This document shows positions 48,230 through 60,690 of a DNA stretch of 64,000 bases, in pieces; within the stretch, counting starts at the first letter, position 1, and each line of letters opens with the position of its first letter. Below the pieces are notes generated by a model. The model did no database searches and had not been told where the DNA came from. It saw only the letters and a program-made list of their open reading frames with translations. Source of the stretch: Bombus terrestris (Eukaryota > Arthropoda > Insecta > Hymenoptera > Apidae). Made by a program: the position numbers and the translations under genes. The stretch is from positions 21,412,164 through 21,476,163 of the forward strand of contig NC_063274.1 in assembly GCF_910591885.1 (NCBI RefSeq). Reading direction: 5' to 3'.

Positions 48230-49200
48230 TTTTGTTTGCTGGGAATGATTTAATTTTCTACAACGTATTAGATATTAGATAGATATTACATTCTTATGCG
48301 TTTGTCAGTAAACTGCTGGCTATCCGAATGAGACTATGATTATAGTGAACGATTATAGTGTTCTCACGAATACGGATGAGTCAGAGCAATTGAATATGAG
48401 CGAACGCATTTCAATTTTCGGAGATTTCATTCGTCAGAACAAACATCTATTATGACCATAGCCTGAAGTGAGACACGGTTTTGCTATTGTCTGACAAATC
48501 GGTAATATACCATTGTAAGTGTCGATATGTTGTTGTAATGCCGTTGAAAAATACGAGATTGCTTGCTTCTTTTTGGCAAAATGTAATTTAGGTACAAGAT
48601 TACGTTACGTTACAATAAAGGGTATTTTTAAACGTTAAAGTCCAGTAGAAAATTATTATGAGATATTATATAATATCTCATAATCGCGTAGAATTAGTCG
48701 TATTTTAATTTTATAATTCTACGTTTTAATAAAATCACTAGTATTAGTGAAATACTAAATGCTATCAAGATTTGTTCCATACAAATGTGATAATTTTTGT
48801 TTCTAAATGTGTCTTGGAGATTGCTATCCACATTTTTTTTATGATTTTATGAACCTATTCCTAATTGAATTGCTATCATACCTCAGTATTAATTTCGTTA
48901 TTCTGATATTACGTTAGAAAAGAAACGAACTGGTACTTCTAGATTTGTAGCTTGTAAAAAGCTTTCCTTGCTTCTACTACTATTTATGCGTGCATGTATA
49001 TTGCACAAGTTCTGCTTCTTTATCATGATTTAACGGTTACAAACCCTCTTTTTTCTCCCTCACGTATTAAAATATTCATCACGATCGAATTTAATTACTA
49101 ATTTATATCTAGCAATGAATATTTGCTATTTCCCTGTTGCATAAATTTTTTATTCGAGTCAAGTTGAAAAAGTACGCGGTTATGGAGGGTTGAGAACGAG
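48230..49200. other. AT-rich non-coding stretch
   Basis: Contains the 30-bp palindrome at 48655-48684 and nothing else that I can support. Confidence 0.4.
48655..48684. repeat. Perfect 30-bp palindrome
   Basis: ATTATGAGATATTAT is followed immediately by its exact inverse, with no spacer. Bases outside (T and C) do not continue the symmetry. Perfect palindromes this long are rare by chance even in AT-rich DNA. It may be a cruciform-forming site, the centre of a fold-back element or an assembly fold. Confidence 0.95.
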
Positions 49201-49319
49201 CGTGTACAAGCATACCAACTTATATACACGAATGATATATACGTACAGAGCGAACAAGCGGGTAAATAGCGCGAGTCGAAGCAGGATAAAGGGATGAAAG
49301 ATGGCGTTAAAGGAGAGGC

Positions 49320-49510
49320 GGAAGGCGACTGTGGCCCTCCGGTGGTGCGGCAACGCTAATTAAAACGTCTATGCAAATTTCTCTAATTGATGAGTCCGCC
49401 TCTATAAATCGCCAGTCGACTGCAATTAATGCCTTATAAAATTCCGGGCGACGCGACGATACGTGCTGTTCCGCCACGAATCATGTGTGCAACTGCGCCA
49501 TCTCCGTAAC
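49320..49510 (+). promoter_or_regulatory. Possible developmental enhancer block
   Basis: A GC-richer block contains TAATTAAAA (homeodomain type), a perfect ATGCAAAT octamer at 49371-49378 (POU type), CTAATTGATGA and CAATTAATGCCTTATAAAA within about 100 bases. Clusters of these words in GC-richer islands are typical of conserved insect enhancers. Single words are frequent by chance here, so the evidence is the clustering only. Confidence 0.25.
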
Positions 49511-50618
49511 GAGATTAACGCCAGCATCATGTTCTGAAGGATCATAGACGGTAGAAGTCGATAAACCATTTTTAATCTCCTTTCACAATTCTTTCCTTTT
49601 TATCGTTTTTATTTGTGTTTTGTGTTTCGTTGTTATATTCGTGTGATTTTACTTCGAGATGCTAGTGAATTGTGAATTATCATATGTAATCACATATCTA
49701 TCATTTCAGGCGTCATTTTCTTCGTTTTCTTCGTTGGTTATCGATTGATTCGATCATTAGTTGCTGAATTAATTATCAGCTCGTTGAAGAACGTAGCTGA
49801 ATAGAAAATCAAGCTGGTCATCAAATATAGTAAATAACATTGCGTGTCTTAAATGTCATTACACGTAACGCAATTATTCATATTAATTTCATACGAAGCA
49901 TCTAGAATTCTTAATAATTAGTAAAGAGATGTAAGTGATATTTGTGAAGTTTTTGAGTCGATAGTAGAAATGTTTAATCAAATCATTGGAACCATGTCGT
50001 TATAAATAATTTAAATAACTCCAAGTTGCATAAAATAGTACGATCTAGTTGTTATAACGACTAATTACTAAGCAAAGTATCTAAAAGTCGAAATAGTAAC
50101 CATAAAAGGTAAAAAGCATGTATTTTTGTACCTGATACTTGAAATACAGCAGATCTTAAGGATGAATGAAAAGATGATTATTTTAAGAAGGGTTCAAGGG
50201 TTTAGAATTAAGTCTTCGACACACGCTATCTTTAACATCTGTGTTCCTTGGTGGACGATTGTGCAATTAGGTTGTGCAATTTCTGTTGGATGGTAATTTC
50301 TTTCGATGAGTTCTTAATACATGTAATTTTTGAAAAGTACGTGTCTGGACATTTAATACTTTTTTAATTCTGTAATCGATACCTTTTTGCTATTGCGGTG
50401 TAACGTAACACATTATAATAAACTGCTTAGTAGTGCAAAAAGTATTAATTTAAAGTTTGATCAGTGTTGTACGGAAATTACATACGAAGTGGTATCAAGA
50501 AATTAGATGAATGAATAGAAATTAGAATTAATGTTTGTGTTTTATACACGAAGAACACAGGTGAAATGGTGCAGCTAAAAAAGATCATCGAACAGTATAC
50601 TTTCAGTATGATATGTAC
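49511..50618. other. AT-rich non-coding stretch with a dispersed repeat (49847-50034)
   Basis: The segments 49847-49879 and 50017-50034 match 24616-24650 and 24763-24780 in order and orientation. The rest is AT-rich sequence without a supported gene. Confidence 0.4.
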
Positions 50619-50623
50619 ATGTA

Positions 50624-50835
50624 CGAGGTGAGTCAGTAAGAATGATCACTTGAAATAAGTCGTTATTTATCGACTTGATTGAAAAATGTTTGAAATAAAA
50701 TTTATTGTATTCGAGAGACCTGATCAGGCGAATATAGTTTGATTTCGTAATACCTTATAGTTTTATAAATACTCTGATCTCTGAGTTTTTTAAATGGCAT
50801 CATATTTTTTCTATAACATCAGTTGATTCAGCTAA
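50624..50835 (+). repeat. Left inverted-repeat arm of the fold-back element
   Basis: Strong matches to the other arm include TTTATTGTATTCG, GACCTGAT and GTTGATTC. Differences are mainly substitutions with few gaps, which suggests the two arms were once identical. Confidence 0.8.
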
Positions 50836-51004
50836 GCATCCTTTACAAGAAGAGTACTAACTTTAATTTAATTTGAATTTAATCCAAGTTAACTTTAATT
50901 TGACAAATGTAACGTATGAGAGAGAAAGACAACGAAAACAACTGACAAACAAACAATTCGACAAACATGTTAAATAAATAAGTTAATATTCTTTTGTGTG
51001 ACAT

Positions 51005-51220
51005 ACCCAGTTGAATCAACTAATGTTATAAAAAATATACGGTACCATCTAAAAACCTCGAGGTCACCTTAATATCTCAACAAATGTAAGGTATTAAAAA
51101 ATCAAATTGTACTCCCCTAATCAGGTCCCCCGAATACAATAAATTCTATTTTAAACGTTCTTTGATAAAGTCAATAGATAACGAGTTATTTCAAGCGGTC
51201 GTCATTGCTGACTCTCCCTG
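51005..51220 (-). repeat. Right inverted-repeat arm of the fold-back element
   Basis: Read on the minus strand it follows the left arm word by word from the terminus inward to GTTGATTCAACTGG, where similarity stops. Confidence 0.8.
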
Positions 51221-51228
51221 TATACAGA

Positions 51229-54200
51229 CTGTAAGATATTATTATCGAAAAATGATATTCAATAAAATATTACAAAGAAAAGACACATCTAATGAAAACT
51301 TAAGTATTTAACGTAAGTGTGCCACTGTGGCATATTTCTTGAAAACAAATCGAATTTACGATAATAATAATAATAAGATATAAAACTGCGGACGTTGTGG
51401 AATAACGAACAATTCGCTTTCATTGAAATCGAGCGAATGGAGGCACGTACGGCGCGAATTAGTTAAGCCAACGAAGCGTTTAATACATTGGCAAAGATAA
51501 CGATGCTGCAATCGATTAAAAGAAGGAAAGCAAAAAGAAAATTGAAAAAGAAAAACAGCGAAACGAAGGAAAAGAGAGGAGAAGAAGGAGAGCGGTTGAA
51601 AGTATCCGCTATTAATGGCGCTAATGTATTCAGTACCGCTGATATAATACGTTATCTTCGACGAGTGGACGGCAATTATTATTTAACGATAAGCCGTAAA
51701 CACGGTGAATAGAAACGCCCTGCTCGTCTTCGATCCGCGGATAAAACATAGTTGCTGCTGTGATAAAAGGTGTGTGCAACACGGTTGCAACCGCGGTGTA
51801 TACAGCGTAAAATCGTACGCATGAAATATCGATCGGCACAGCATACGTTCAGTGAATAATAAACTATACAAATAGGCCGCCATTAAATCTTTATTACTTG
51901 TATATGAAATCGAGGCCACGGCTAAATAATCTAGCCCATCCACTATGGCAAAATGGCGAACACGAAATAGACGGTTTAAGCCTCGTTCGGATGAGTTAAG
52001 ATGCTTGAATTCGAGCGATTCGAATTCAATTTAATTTCATTTGAAATATTATTTCGAGTTACTACGATCATGCTCATTTGTCAAGCCATTTTATTTTCAG
52101 TTGCTCGGTTCGAAGATGCCCGAAGTCGCTTTATTAATACGAACTTGTTGCTTCGCGTGGCTTGAAATATTGTATCTTACCAGGCTTCAAGCGAAATTCC
52201 GCACCTCGTAATCATTTTTTTATTTGTAACGAATAGCAGTTGTTAAATAAGATAATGCAATTTCTAGTTGTTTGCTGATATTGGTTTTCTAAATGAAACT
52301 GACATTTTTTTAAGCACTCTACTCAGTTGCCAGAGAGACATTCCTACGTGGTTTTCTTTATCCTATATAATTTTCTTTATCTTTTACAGCAATCTATTCT
52401 AACAGCCTCAAACACGCCAAAGTGATTCATATCTACTTCGTTGCCAATTTCATCTACCGTTTCGTAGTAGAACTGTCAAATTTGTGACAACTATAGGTGT
52501 CACATTTTTCATTTTACCAATGCCTAAAATAATGCAGGTGCGTTTAGAAAATTTAATATTTTACGTTAAACGTCTTCTTAAAACGTTAAAAATTCTTCTT
52601 TGCTAAAATGAAGGCAATATCGAAGAATATAAATTCGAGAATAGTAACAGGACTGAGACATGTGTCAACGATAGAACAACGTGATTCCAGCGAGATTAAG
52701 TTGAATCTCATTCAAGCCGAACAACTTGCTTCCTATAAACGCAAAGTCGGATTAAAACGATTAGAATTCGACTAATAGTAAGAACGTAACTGAGCGAGTT
52801 TTAAAAACGAGAGGAAGTATTAGCGAATGTAGATAAAGGCTCGTGCACACTGTGCTATCGCAGGTCGTGGTCGGAATCGCCGTCGATGTATTGGTCGTTG
52901 GTTGAGTTGATTTAAGGCGGTTGTCATGGCGTCCGGTTATTGCGATCGTTAATCGACGTTTCGTAGGTTAGCGCAATTAAGTTAGACGTGCGCAACGATC
53001 AGACGGCGGCAGGTCGCATTAACGCACGCGATGCACTGGCCGCGCATAATCGTCATAATTATCAATGATGACGGATCGTTCCGTCACACGCGCTAATTAT
53101 TGCCAGCGAGGAGACTGCCGTTGGGCTCGCATCGCCGTAGGCGTAAATCGCTTGCTCGCGCGAGCACTTTGCGCTTGTAATGAATTTTTATCGCGTCCGT
53201 TCGGCTTGTAACATAGCATTTATATCCCTGCAGCGGTCGAACGCCACACGATTCAGCTCGATAAGTCGAAGCTCGAACGCGTCGTGTGCTGCCTGCTGTT
53301 GCTTGGCTTCGTCGCCCCGAACATTTTTCCGCGAATACATTACCCGCTTCGAACGGTTAATTGGTCTGGGAAAGTTCGCCGAACGTGGATCCGTGAAGAT
53401 TCGATTGGGACATCGTTCTGTAGTTATTGTTACGCAATATGGTACATTTACCTTGGAGCGGTTGTTTGTAAGCGCAGTGTATCGTACGGCGAGTGCCTTC
53501 TGTCTGAAAAAAGAAACATAAAAGTATTTATGTGCAATTTCACATAAAAATGAATCACATTTGTCCATCGTGAAAAAATATCTTAAACGTGATAAAGAGA
53601 AACGTATTAGAATCATACAATGAAAGTTTTCTCGAGATGTTAAGATTCTTTCTCTGAATCCAAAACAATGAGATCGGGACACAGAAGATCCAAGGATCGC
53701 GGGAGGATTAGAACGCGCTATTTACCGATTCAAAATATCCGAGAGAATCGAAGCATTAAGATCGAGTACAGGAATTCAACTTTAAGGGTTGATGGTGAAA
53801 CTAACTCGGGAACTATGTATTTTTTAAAAAGATAATGTAACGTTTGTCCAAAATTTTCATCAAAATCATTTCGTCAAACAGGATGTCTACGTTGTTTCAA
53901 GGGACGAGTCGTTCTCAAGAATCGCTTTATTACATAACAATTTAATTTTATGGACTTTATGGATTGATTTGATTTGAAAGTTGTTGGGATTCAATGACGC
54001 GCAATATCACAGAATTAAAGAATAATGAAATTGTTGAGCGAGACTGACATCTCGTACTCAAATTACATATTATTATTTCGTTATTTTGGTCAGTTAATGT
54101 AATTTATTCTGGTATTTTCACTTTATAACATTGTTCGAATGGTGATCGAGTAGGTAAGGAAGCAGGATATGGTTCGTCGATGCCGAGAAATTAAAAGATG

Positions 54201-55220
54201 ACGGGGTTGTTTGTGCAGGGTGACATATAATCATTATAATCATATATGATGATGGATCATGTAGAGCAGCGTAGTAATCAACATTGCTAGCATGTTGCGA
54301 CATTATAAGCACCTACAAACACAGTTGCACAAAATTGCTGCAATATTCCTCGCTGCAATCTACTCTTTTTAATTTTGCCGATTTTTAGGAAACCACACTT
54401 ATCCAATCTTCATTTTTACTTTAAAACTTTATCCGTTCTTAAAACACCACAATTTATTATCACCCGATCGTACATGCGTAACGAACGATTAACAGACGAT
54501 AGAAATAAAATTCTTAACCATTTTAAAAAGGGTATTAAGAATTTAAGATTGGCTATTTAAATTAGATCGAAGCGGTTCGTTCGATTTTTATATATTTGTA
54601 ATAACGTAAAAATGTTCAAATGCTCGTTTTACTTAATACTTAATCAGTATCCTTTTAACGAAATTGTTTCTTATCGAAGCGGTTTTCTATCGGTAGGCGT
54701 GTTGTTCCGTTTTGGGGGAGACGAGGGACCAAGTCGCCGAATTCAATCGCACGTCCAGATATATTCAGGTGCTTTGGAACCGATTCCGAGGTCCTTAACC
54801 TTCTGTGGAGATAGTCGCGTGACGTCATCGAAGATATAAGAAGATGACGCGATCGGTCGATCGTGTGGGTTAACCTGCTGAGTTAGCGCCGCTATTCGAT
54901 CGGTCATTCTGTTATACTTACATGTCTCTTCCTACTGGGCGTATCAAGCATGTCACGCATACGTACAAGGAAAAAGCATGTTCCATGACGTATGTAATAA
55001 AAGACAAATATAGCTACCAGATTTTACAGCGAATAAAGAAATTACTATATCCCAGGGATTGGCAATATGAATGATGAGTTAACGCGTTAGTACCGTGCTG
55101 ATTTTAATGATTTCCTCTTCTTATCCCACGATATGGCCATCCAAATCGAACGGGGTGATAGTTGTCTTAAGAGAAACATTAGCAAACAATTGAAACGAGA
55201 AATCGCACATATCAATAACG
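51229..55220. other. Mixed non-coding region with CpG-rich sections near 51400-51980, 52680-53480 and 54640-54960
   Basis: No gene is supported. The long minus-strand frame at 53188-53682 (164 codons) and the plus-strand frame at 53180-53521 (113 codons) cover the same GC-rich bases, so at most one could be real; neither shows a domain. The section 52860-53170 has repeated homeodomain- and CG-rich words (for example ATAATTATCAATGATGA) and could be a conserved element. Confidence 0.35.
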
Positions 55221-55292
55221 ATTCTTTTATAAGAGATTCGAGGTTTTTGCGACGTGGATTCTTACGCTTCACATTGTTCTGAGTATACGACA

Positions 55293-55405
55293 CTGTTCGA
55301 GGTTTTCTAATAGAAGCCGTATCCGAAAAGAATTTTGTTCCAATCCTGGAAACGTCGAAAAGAAATTCATTTAGGATACGGTTTCTATCTAAAAACCTCG
55401 AACAG
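55293..55405. ncRNA. 49-bp near-perfect hairpin, possible small-RNA precursor
   Basis: Positions i and 698-i (last three digits) pair from 293/405 to 341/357 without any gap: 42 of 49 pairs are Watson-Crick or G-U, closing on a 15-base loop. Mismatches sit at 307-309, 325, 329, 337 and 340 and their partners. The ungapped, well-paired stem with scattered mismatches resembles an animal microRNA or hairpin-siRNA precursor. No known mature microRNA was recognised in either arm, and no target-site duplication flanks it, though a very short inverted-repeat element remains possible. Which strand would be transcribed is unknown. Confidence 0.4.
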
Positions 55406-55681
55406 CGCTAAGTGTGAATTCTTTTACAGATTTGAAGTTTTCACGATGGTTAACAGATGTCGTACTTTTCGTTTTTGCGGATCAACCGTGTTATTCGTTG
55501 TACTTTTGCGCCAACGTTACGTTTCGCTCGTTCAGAGCGGACTCGGAACTATTTCGTATAATACGATCGATCCCGAGAAACCAAAAGTACAATTCTTTCA
55601 TATTTCCCTTTAATTGTACGAAATTTTCTAAGGATAGGAAAAGCGAATTTCGTCGAAAATGACCGAAAGAACGCAACAAGG

Positions 55682-56266
55682 TTAACAGGTTGATACGACA
55701 TCACCGTAGTCGCGAAGTCCACGATGTCTCAGTACTGGAATAGGTTGATCTCTAGCGAAGCAAACCTCGGTAAAGCAACCTCCGATGAGACTAAGTAGAT
55801 ATCGGCGAATGAGGGATGCGTGGGAAGCTAGTCTGGTGGTAGTGGTGGGCGATCTGCCTACGTCCCGCGGGATAATAAATCTGGACTGGGGGCCTAGGTT
55901 AGACTCGCCACGATCTAAATACATACGTAGAGGACGCCGTTTACACGCGTATGCTAGGTTCGCGTTAACTCTCCGCTGAGAGAAATCTCCCTCTTCCTGG
56001 TGCCTTAATTGGACTCTCTTCGCTGCGATCCTCTTTCTATCCTCTTCTTTCTCCTCCTGCTCCTCCTCCTCCGCCTCCTTCGACCAACCCGCCCTTGTTT
56101 CCGAGCGAACGTTTATGAATATTGATCGTGCGTTACGGTCCCGTTTTTTTCGCGTTCCGGAAGATCGAGCCGCCGGATTCTTTTTCTCGCGGCCCTCGCC
56201 TCGAGTATGCGCATACGCAACAATGGATAATGCGTGATAGCGCTCCACGTCGTTCGAGAGTTTCAA
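55682..56266 (-). CDS. 194-codon open frame over a CpG/TCC-rich section; doubtful
   Basis: The frame is long but most of its middle is a glutamate/lysine/arginine cluster encoded by a (TCC)n-type simple repeat at 56036-56080. The ends are arginine-rich and show no domain or signal peptide. GC-rich, simple-repeat DNA readily yields frames of this length, and a shorter plus-strand frame overlaps it. It is listed for completeness. Confidence 0.1.
   Translation of the reverse strand: MKLSNDVERYHALSIVAYAHTRGEGREKKNPAARSSGTRKKRDRNARSIFINVRSETRAGWSKEAEEEEQEEKEEDRKRIAAKRVQLRHQEEGDFSQRRVNANLAYACKRRPLRMYLDRGESNLGPQSRFIIPRDVGRSPTTTTRLASHASLIRRYLLSLIGGCFTEVCFARDQPIPVLRHRGLRDYGDVVSTC
56036..56080 (-). 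repeat. (TCC)n trinucleotide tract
   Basis: Imperfect TCC/TCT triplets on the plus strand (GGA/AGA on the minus) form low-complexity sequence that extends the overlapping frame. Confidence 0.9.
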
Positions 56267-56310
56267 CTGACGTCAGACTTGAACGTTACTGTTTTAAGAG
56301 CCTCTTTTAG

Positions 56311-58880
56311 GCTCGAATTTTGAAGAAGTTGACACTTGAAAGACTTGAAAGACCATGTAACCTACATTTTTAGTGGCCATAGACTTGTGTTTTTTCTTAG
56401 TAGTTTCTCGTACAGTTTTCTTATTTATTTTTAACTATAGTTTAATACCGTACTAACTAGCAACTTGTTAAAGACACTTTAAGAAATTGTACTATATACG
56501 AAACATTAATATCGTACTAATTTATCGGATAATTTTTGATCTCGTTCGTTTCCAGTTCAACATTTTATCATCGGTTACGGTCAGAGGTTAAAATTCTATT
56601 TCAATACTGTAATGATTAAGAGCTCTAATGAATTTTTTGGGTGAGTATTAAGTCGTTATTGATTTTCCTATGTTAGAATTCAATTCTTAGAATATACGAT
56701 TTAGTAGGTGCTATGAATTATTCGGATAAAGGAGTTAGTTATTAGTTGGAATCGGACGTGTTTTGATCGTGGCTGACGTCACGCGCTTGAATAGATTTAA
56801 AAGAGAAGCAGCTGAAGCTTAACTCGTTGAAATCATTAACATATTTGGCAAAATTTATAGAAGTTACTTCGAAATTTTTATAGAAATATAATGGTATTCG
56901 TTATCTTAGGAGACGTGCAGCAGGTAATATGATTTTGTCAGATTGCATTTAAATGAACGTTGCGTGGGTTTTTCTCGAATCTGTCAAAAGGCGTAACTGT
57001 AAACCTCCTTTCCTTGTCGTCCGCTTATGGCTCGATGATATTGGAAGACTCGTTTATGTAGTTCATTAAGCACAGGTAGTTAGCTATTCAGTAACCATAA
57101 TCGCTTCTTACAATCCGCACTTGTATCTCTCTACGAATAAATTTAATCATCTGTTTAATGCGCAGAATTCTATATAGTTATACGCATGTTATTGACTCTA
57201 CACTCATGACGAAGAAAGAATAAATGTCATACACAGGAAATTGACATTAGTAAACTGGTTAAAGTCAAGTTTCAAGAAGGAAATAGTTAAACGGAAATCA
57301 GTTATACGAGCGAATATTCTTAGAGCGGGATGTCCAAGCGTTTTTCAAAGAAAAGGACATATAAAAGCAAGTGTAAATTTCGTTTTATCTAGCGTAATCT
57401 TATCTCGAATTTCCGTTTAACATTTGATAAAACTTAACAGGAACAAGCTAGTTCTTTTTCTAGAAAAATATATTACGTACTTTCAGTAAGAGATTCTTCA
57501 ATGCCCTTGTATATACCGCGTGCAGTAAAATGATTAATATTAGACAATTTACATTAAATTAATATCACGCGATTCATATTAATATTAAATAATAATTTTT
57601 TATTTCTGCCTATATAAATCAATGGAGAATATTTGAAACAAATATTTTTGTCAAGTTAATTACGACACATTTGTTTTCATGTTAATCTGTTTGATACATA
57701 TAGTCTTATTTTCATCGATATAGATAATTATTTATCCTCATAGTTAGAACGAAGATCACACAAACACATATATGGGAACAAGAGTACGCGAGGAAACAGG
57801 ATATGCTCATTAACGTCTAGCTAGAAACAGCATTTCCACTTGGCTATAATATTCGCGTATCCGTCACAGGTATCGGTGTTCGGTCTTAATCACAGAGTCT
57901 GCTTTCCCCCGGGTACCTCTCATTTCCTCCTCAATTTTCACTGCACGTGGTCTTTTATTCATCCTCGAGCCTCCACCATAAGTCATAGTAATTAATTATA
58001 GAGATGAATCATATCTCGATACGTCAGTCCTTCTTTCTTACCGGCGACTCCTTTTTCTCGAGTGTCGTAACAGTTCGAGATACAGCACGCTGTAGCACCT
58101 CGAAATCATCGAAATTAGCGATTTGTCTAATTACGAGAATGTACTGAACGATTATTTCGCGCGTAGAGAAAATATCGTGACAACTTCCGCATACAACTTT
58201 ACCCGCAGAGAAATGAAAATAAATGCCTGATCATTAGGCTTTTACGGTGGTCTGGTTTTTGTTATTCATGTAATTTAATTTGAAATTATTTACTTCTAAG
58301 ATACTCGTTCTGTTTCATTTTAATATAGTATCATTATCTCGATGGACTTTGATATTATCGTATTTTACACGTTTATTTGAGAATTTGCAAGGAAGTTGAA
58401 GGTGGAGTTTGCGAAGGATGATTTTTATGATGGTTTCTAGATAGAGCAAACTTCTTATTAAATCGAATTTATGCAAACTACTTGAAATTCGAAATTTTAT
58501 GAAAAATTAACCTAATATTTTTTCTTTTTTTTTTTTTTAAGACAATTTATATTTCCTAAATGTAGAGATTATTTTGCAGGATATTGTGTACCATACACCA
58601 TCAAATAAATTATAATTATAATTACAATACAATATTTTCTTAAATTGTATTTTCCTACAGTTTTTGCAAAACGGGAGAGAGAAACATAGTTTCTGCAGTT
58701 GTTTAATCTAAACCATCATCGAATCATCATCAAAAATGTATTATAGAACAAAATATATTATTAAATTTTCCTTCCCTCTATTTTCCTTTTTCTTTTCTTT
58801 ATACGAATCTTACATAACTGAACTAGACGCGATGAAAATTAAATCAAACCGATAAGAAGCCATGTTCTATTAGAAAACAC
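56311..58880. other. AT-rich non-coding stretch
   Basis: No gene supported. A CpG-richer section lies at about 57800-58200, and a T-run is found near 58530. Confidence 0.4.
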
Positions 58881-60690
58881 ATGTTAAGAAAATGTTATCA
58901 GTCGATCTAATCTTGCATCGATAGAATACCGATTAGCTGATATCGGCAACTGCGTGGAACATCGAAAACTCAGTTGCCAGTAAGTCTCAACACACGTTCG
59001 ACAGGTTGTTAATTAGGTGTTTCGCGATAACGCCCAATCTTATCCCGATACACGAACCCTCAGAATCCACGTTAGTCCGAGTGTCTCGTACCAGCGAAAC
59101 CTCTCCCCGCAGGTAGCTAGCGCGCGTAAAGACGATTTTTACGCGTCGTCGATGGTGTAGTTCGAAACCCATGGACAATTAACCCATTTACCCAGAACTA
59201 ATGGGCATTCCATTATGGTGTTTCTTGGCGAGCGGCACACCAGTGGTCGCAAGTATCACATGCTCATGGCATACTCGCCTAGGTACCCCGTGACGATATG
59301 AGAAATTTACAAGGCGATTTCTGTTGACTAGAACGAAGATTCGAATTGATGTGGACACGTGACTCGAGAAATTAAGGAAATTACGAGACACGTGAGTTTA
59401 TATAAGGAGAAAAAAGTTAATAACGTTGAATGGTAGATCGAGTAAATGAGAGTCGATTCGAGAGTGTAGGAATTTCGCAACGTGAATGAATTCGTGTTTT
59501 ACGATTATGTCTCTTACGAGTGAATAAAGCGATATTGCTTCGGAATTTGTTTCATTAGCTTATCGATTTATTCGATTATACAAAACGTCCAAGAATAATT
59601 TAGATATGGATGTTTTATGTTTATAGAGGAGTTTCCTGATTGGGTTAACACGTACAGTTAGCTAGAAATTAACATAATATATTTTTTTTCCATAATGAAT
59701 CAACGTGGTATATTTTCTGCTGTATTTTGCTCGTTGATATTTACAAATTAGCTTACGATATAAAATCAGTTTTACGTAATCGAATTCTTACATTGTGCAT
59801 TTTCACGTCATGTTTCAATAACCGTCGACTCCGTCTACATCAATACCTGTATATTACTTTTGTTATTAAAATAGCGTTGAGAAACAAGAATGATAACAAA
59901 TCATAAAATAGACGTAGAAAGTAATATTTATAGCATCATCATTTCCCTCTCCTTGTCGAGTAAATCAGTCTGTCTTTCAAGCCTCTAATACTCCAACGTC
60001 CAACGTCGTCCATTAGTACCGATTAACGACAAAGACCGGTCTTTCGTCGCCATCGATAGCCTCATCATGTAAATCAGGTTTGAAACGACCGAGAAATCAA
60101 ACACTACTAGAAATTTAGTCAACGAAGAAATCGCCATCTTTCCTGATTATATCTCGTCAATCTTTTGTCAGCTCGATTTTACGTAATACTCGTATCGTGC
60201 ACGAGGGAAACGGACACAGATATCGCTCTGTATGCACGGAACGATCGCGTACATGCAAATTCGTTGATGCAAAAGTCGCGGACGCGTGTTATATAAGGTG
60301 CAAAGCTTAAACGCGTGGCGTGCGAGCGAGCGAGCGAGCGATCGCGTACGCGTAAACCGGTTTGCTTTTCGCGCTTGGTGGGGGCGTGTGACGCGACGCG
60401 CGTAAATTAACATCGACGCCGGTGTACGGAAAGAAACGACGTCAAACTTTCATATTTCATAGAATCGGGTGAAATAAGGAGCGCGAGAACGGTTTGCTTT
60501 GGAATTTTGCACTAAACTGTTCCACCGGGCCGTGGTATTGTCGGGGCAAAAAACTGACGTGGTTCACACGATAGCTTGTTCTCTCGCATAAATGTTGAAG
60601 CGGCGGTGATTGGTAGACGAGGCTTCTTCGCCGTGATTTATGAATATCGGTTTTCTTTGCTTCGATTTTCCTTCGTTTACTTTTTGTTTA
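58881..60690. other. Mixed region with CpG-rich sections and TATA-type words
   Basis: TATATAAGG words occur at about 59399 and 60289. The latter sits in a GC-rich context next to a (GAGC)n array at 60322-60342. Overlapping frames of 60-80 codons look spurious. A TATA-driven promoter near 60290 is possible, but no initiator is evident about 30 bases downstream. Confidence 0.3.
60322..60342 (+). repeat. (GAGC)n microsatellite
   Basis: About four and a half tandem tetranucleotide units, flanked by CG-rich words. Ordinary simple sequence. Confidence 0.9.

Larger units (their letters stand above)
50624..51220. mobile_element. Fold-back MITE, 597 bp, long inverted repeats, TA target duplication
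   Basis: The left arm (about 50624-50835) is matched in inverse orientation by the right arm (about 51005-51220) over some 210 bases, at roughly three quarters identity by eye. The ends read CGAGGTGAGTCAGTA and, inverted, CAGGGAGAGTCAGCA. A TA lies directly outside each end (50622-50623 and 51221-51222), as in the Tc1/mariner superfamily. The middle 170 bases are AT-rich with an internal direct repeat (AACTTTAATTT). There is no transposase frame, so this is a non-autonomous, old copy. The GAGGTGAGT near the left end mimics a splice donor but belongs to the element. Confidence 0.8.

Noticed and set aside
50627..50634. GAG/GTGAGT donor-like site
   Set aside because: It is part of the terminal repeat of the fold-back element.
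53180..53682. Long opposed frames (113 codons plus, 164 codons minus)
   Set aside because: They occupy the same CpG-rich bases, have no domain or splice support, and their length follows from composition.
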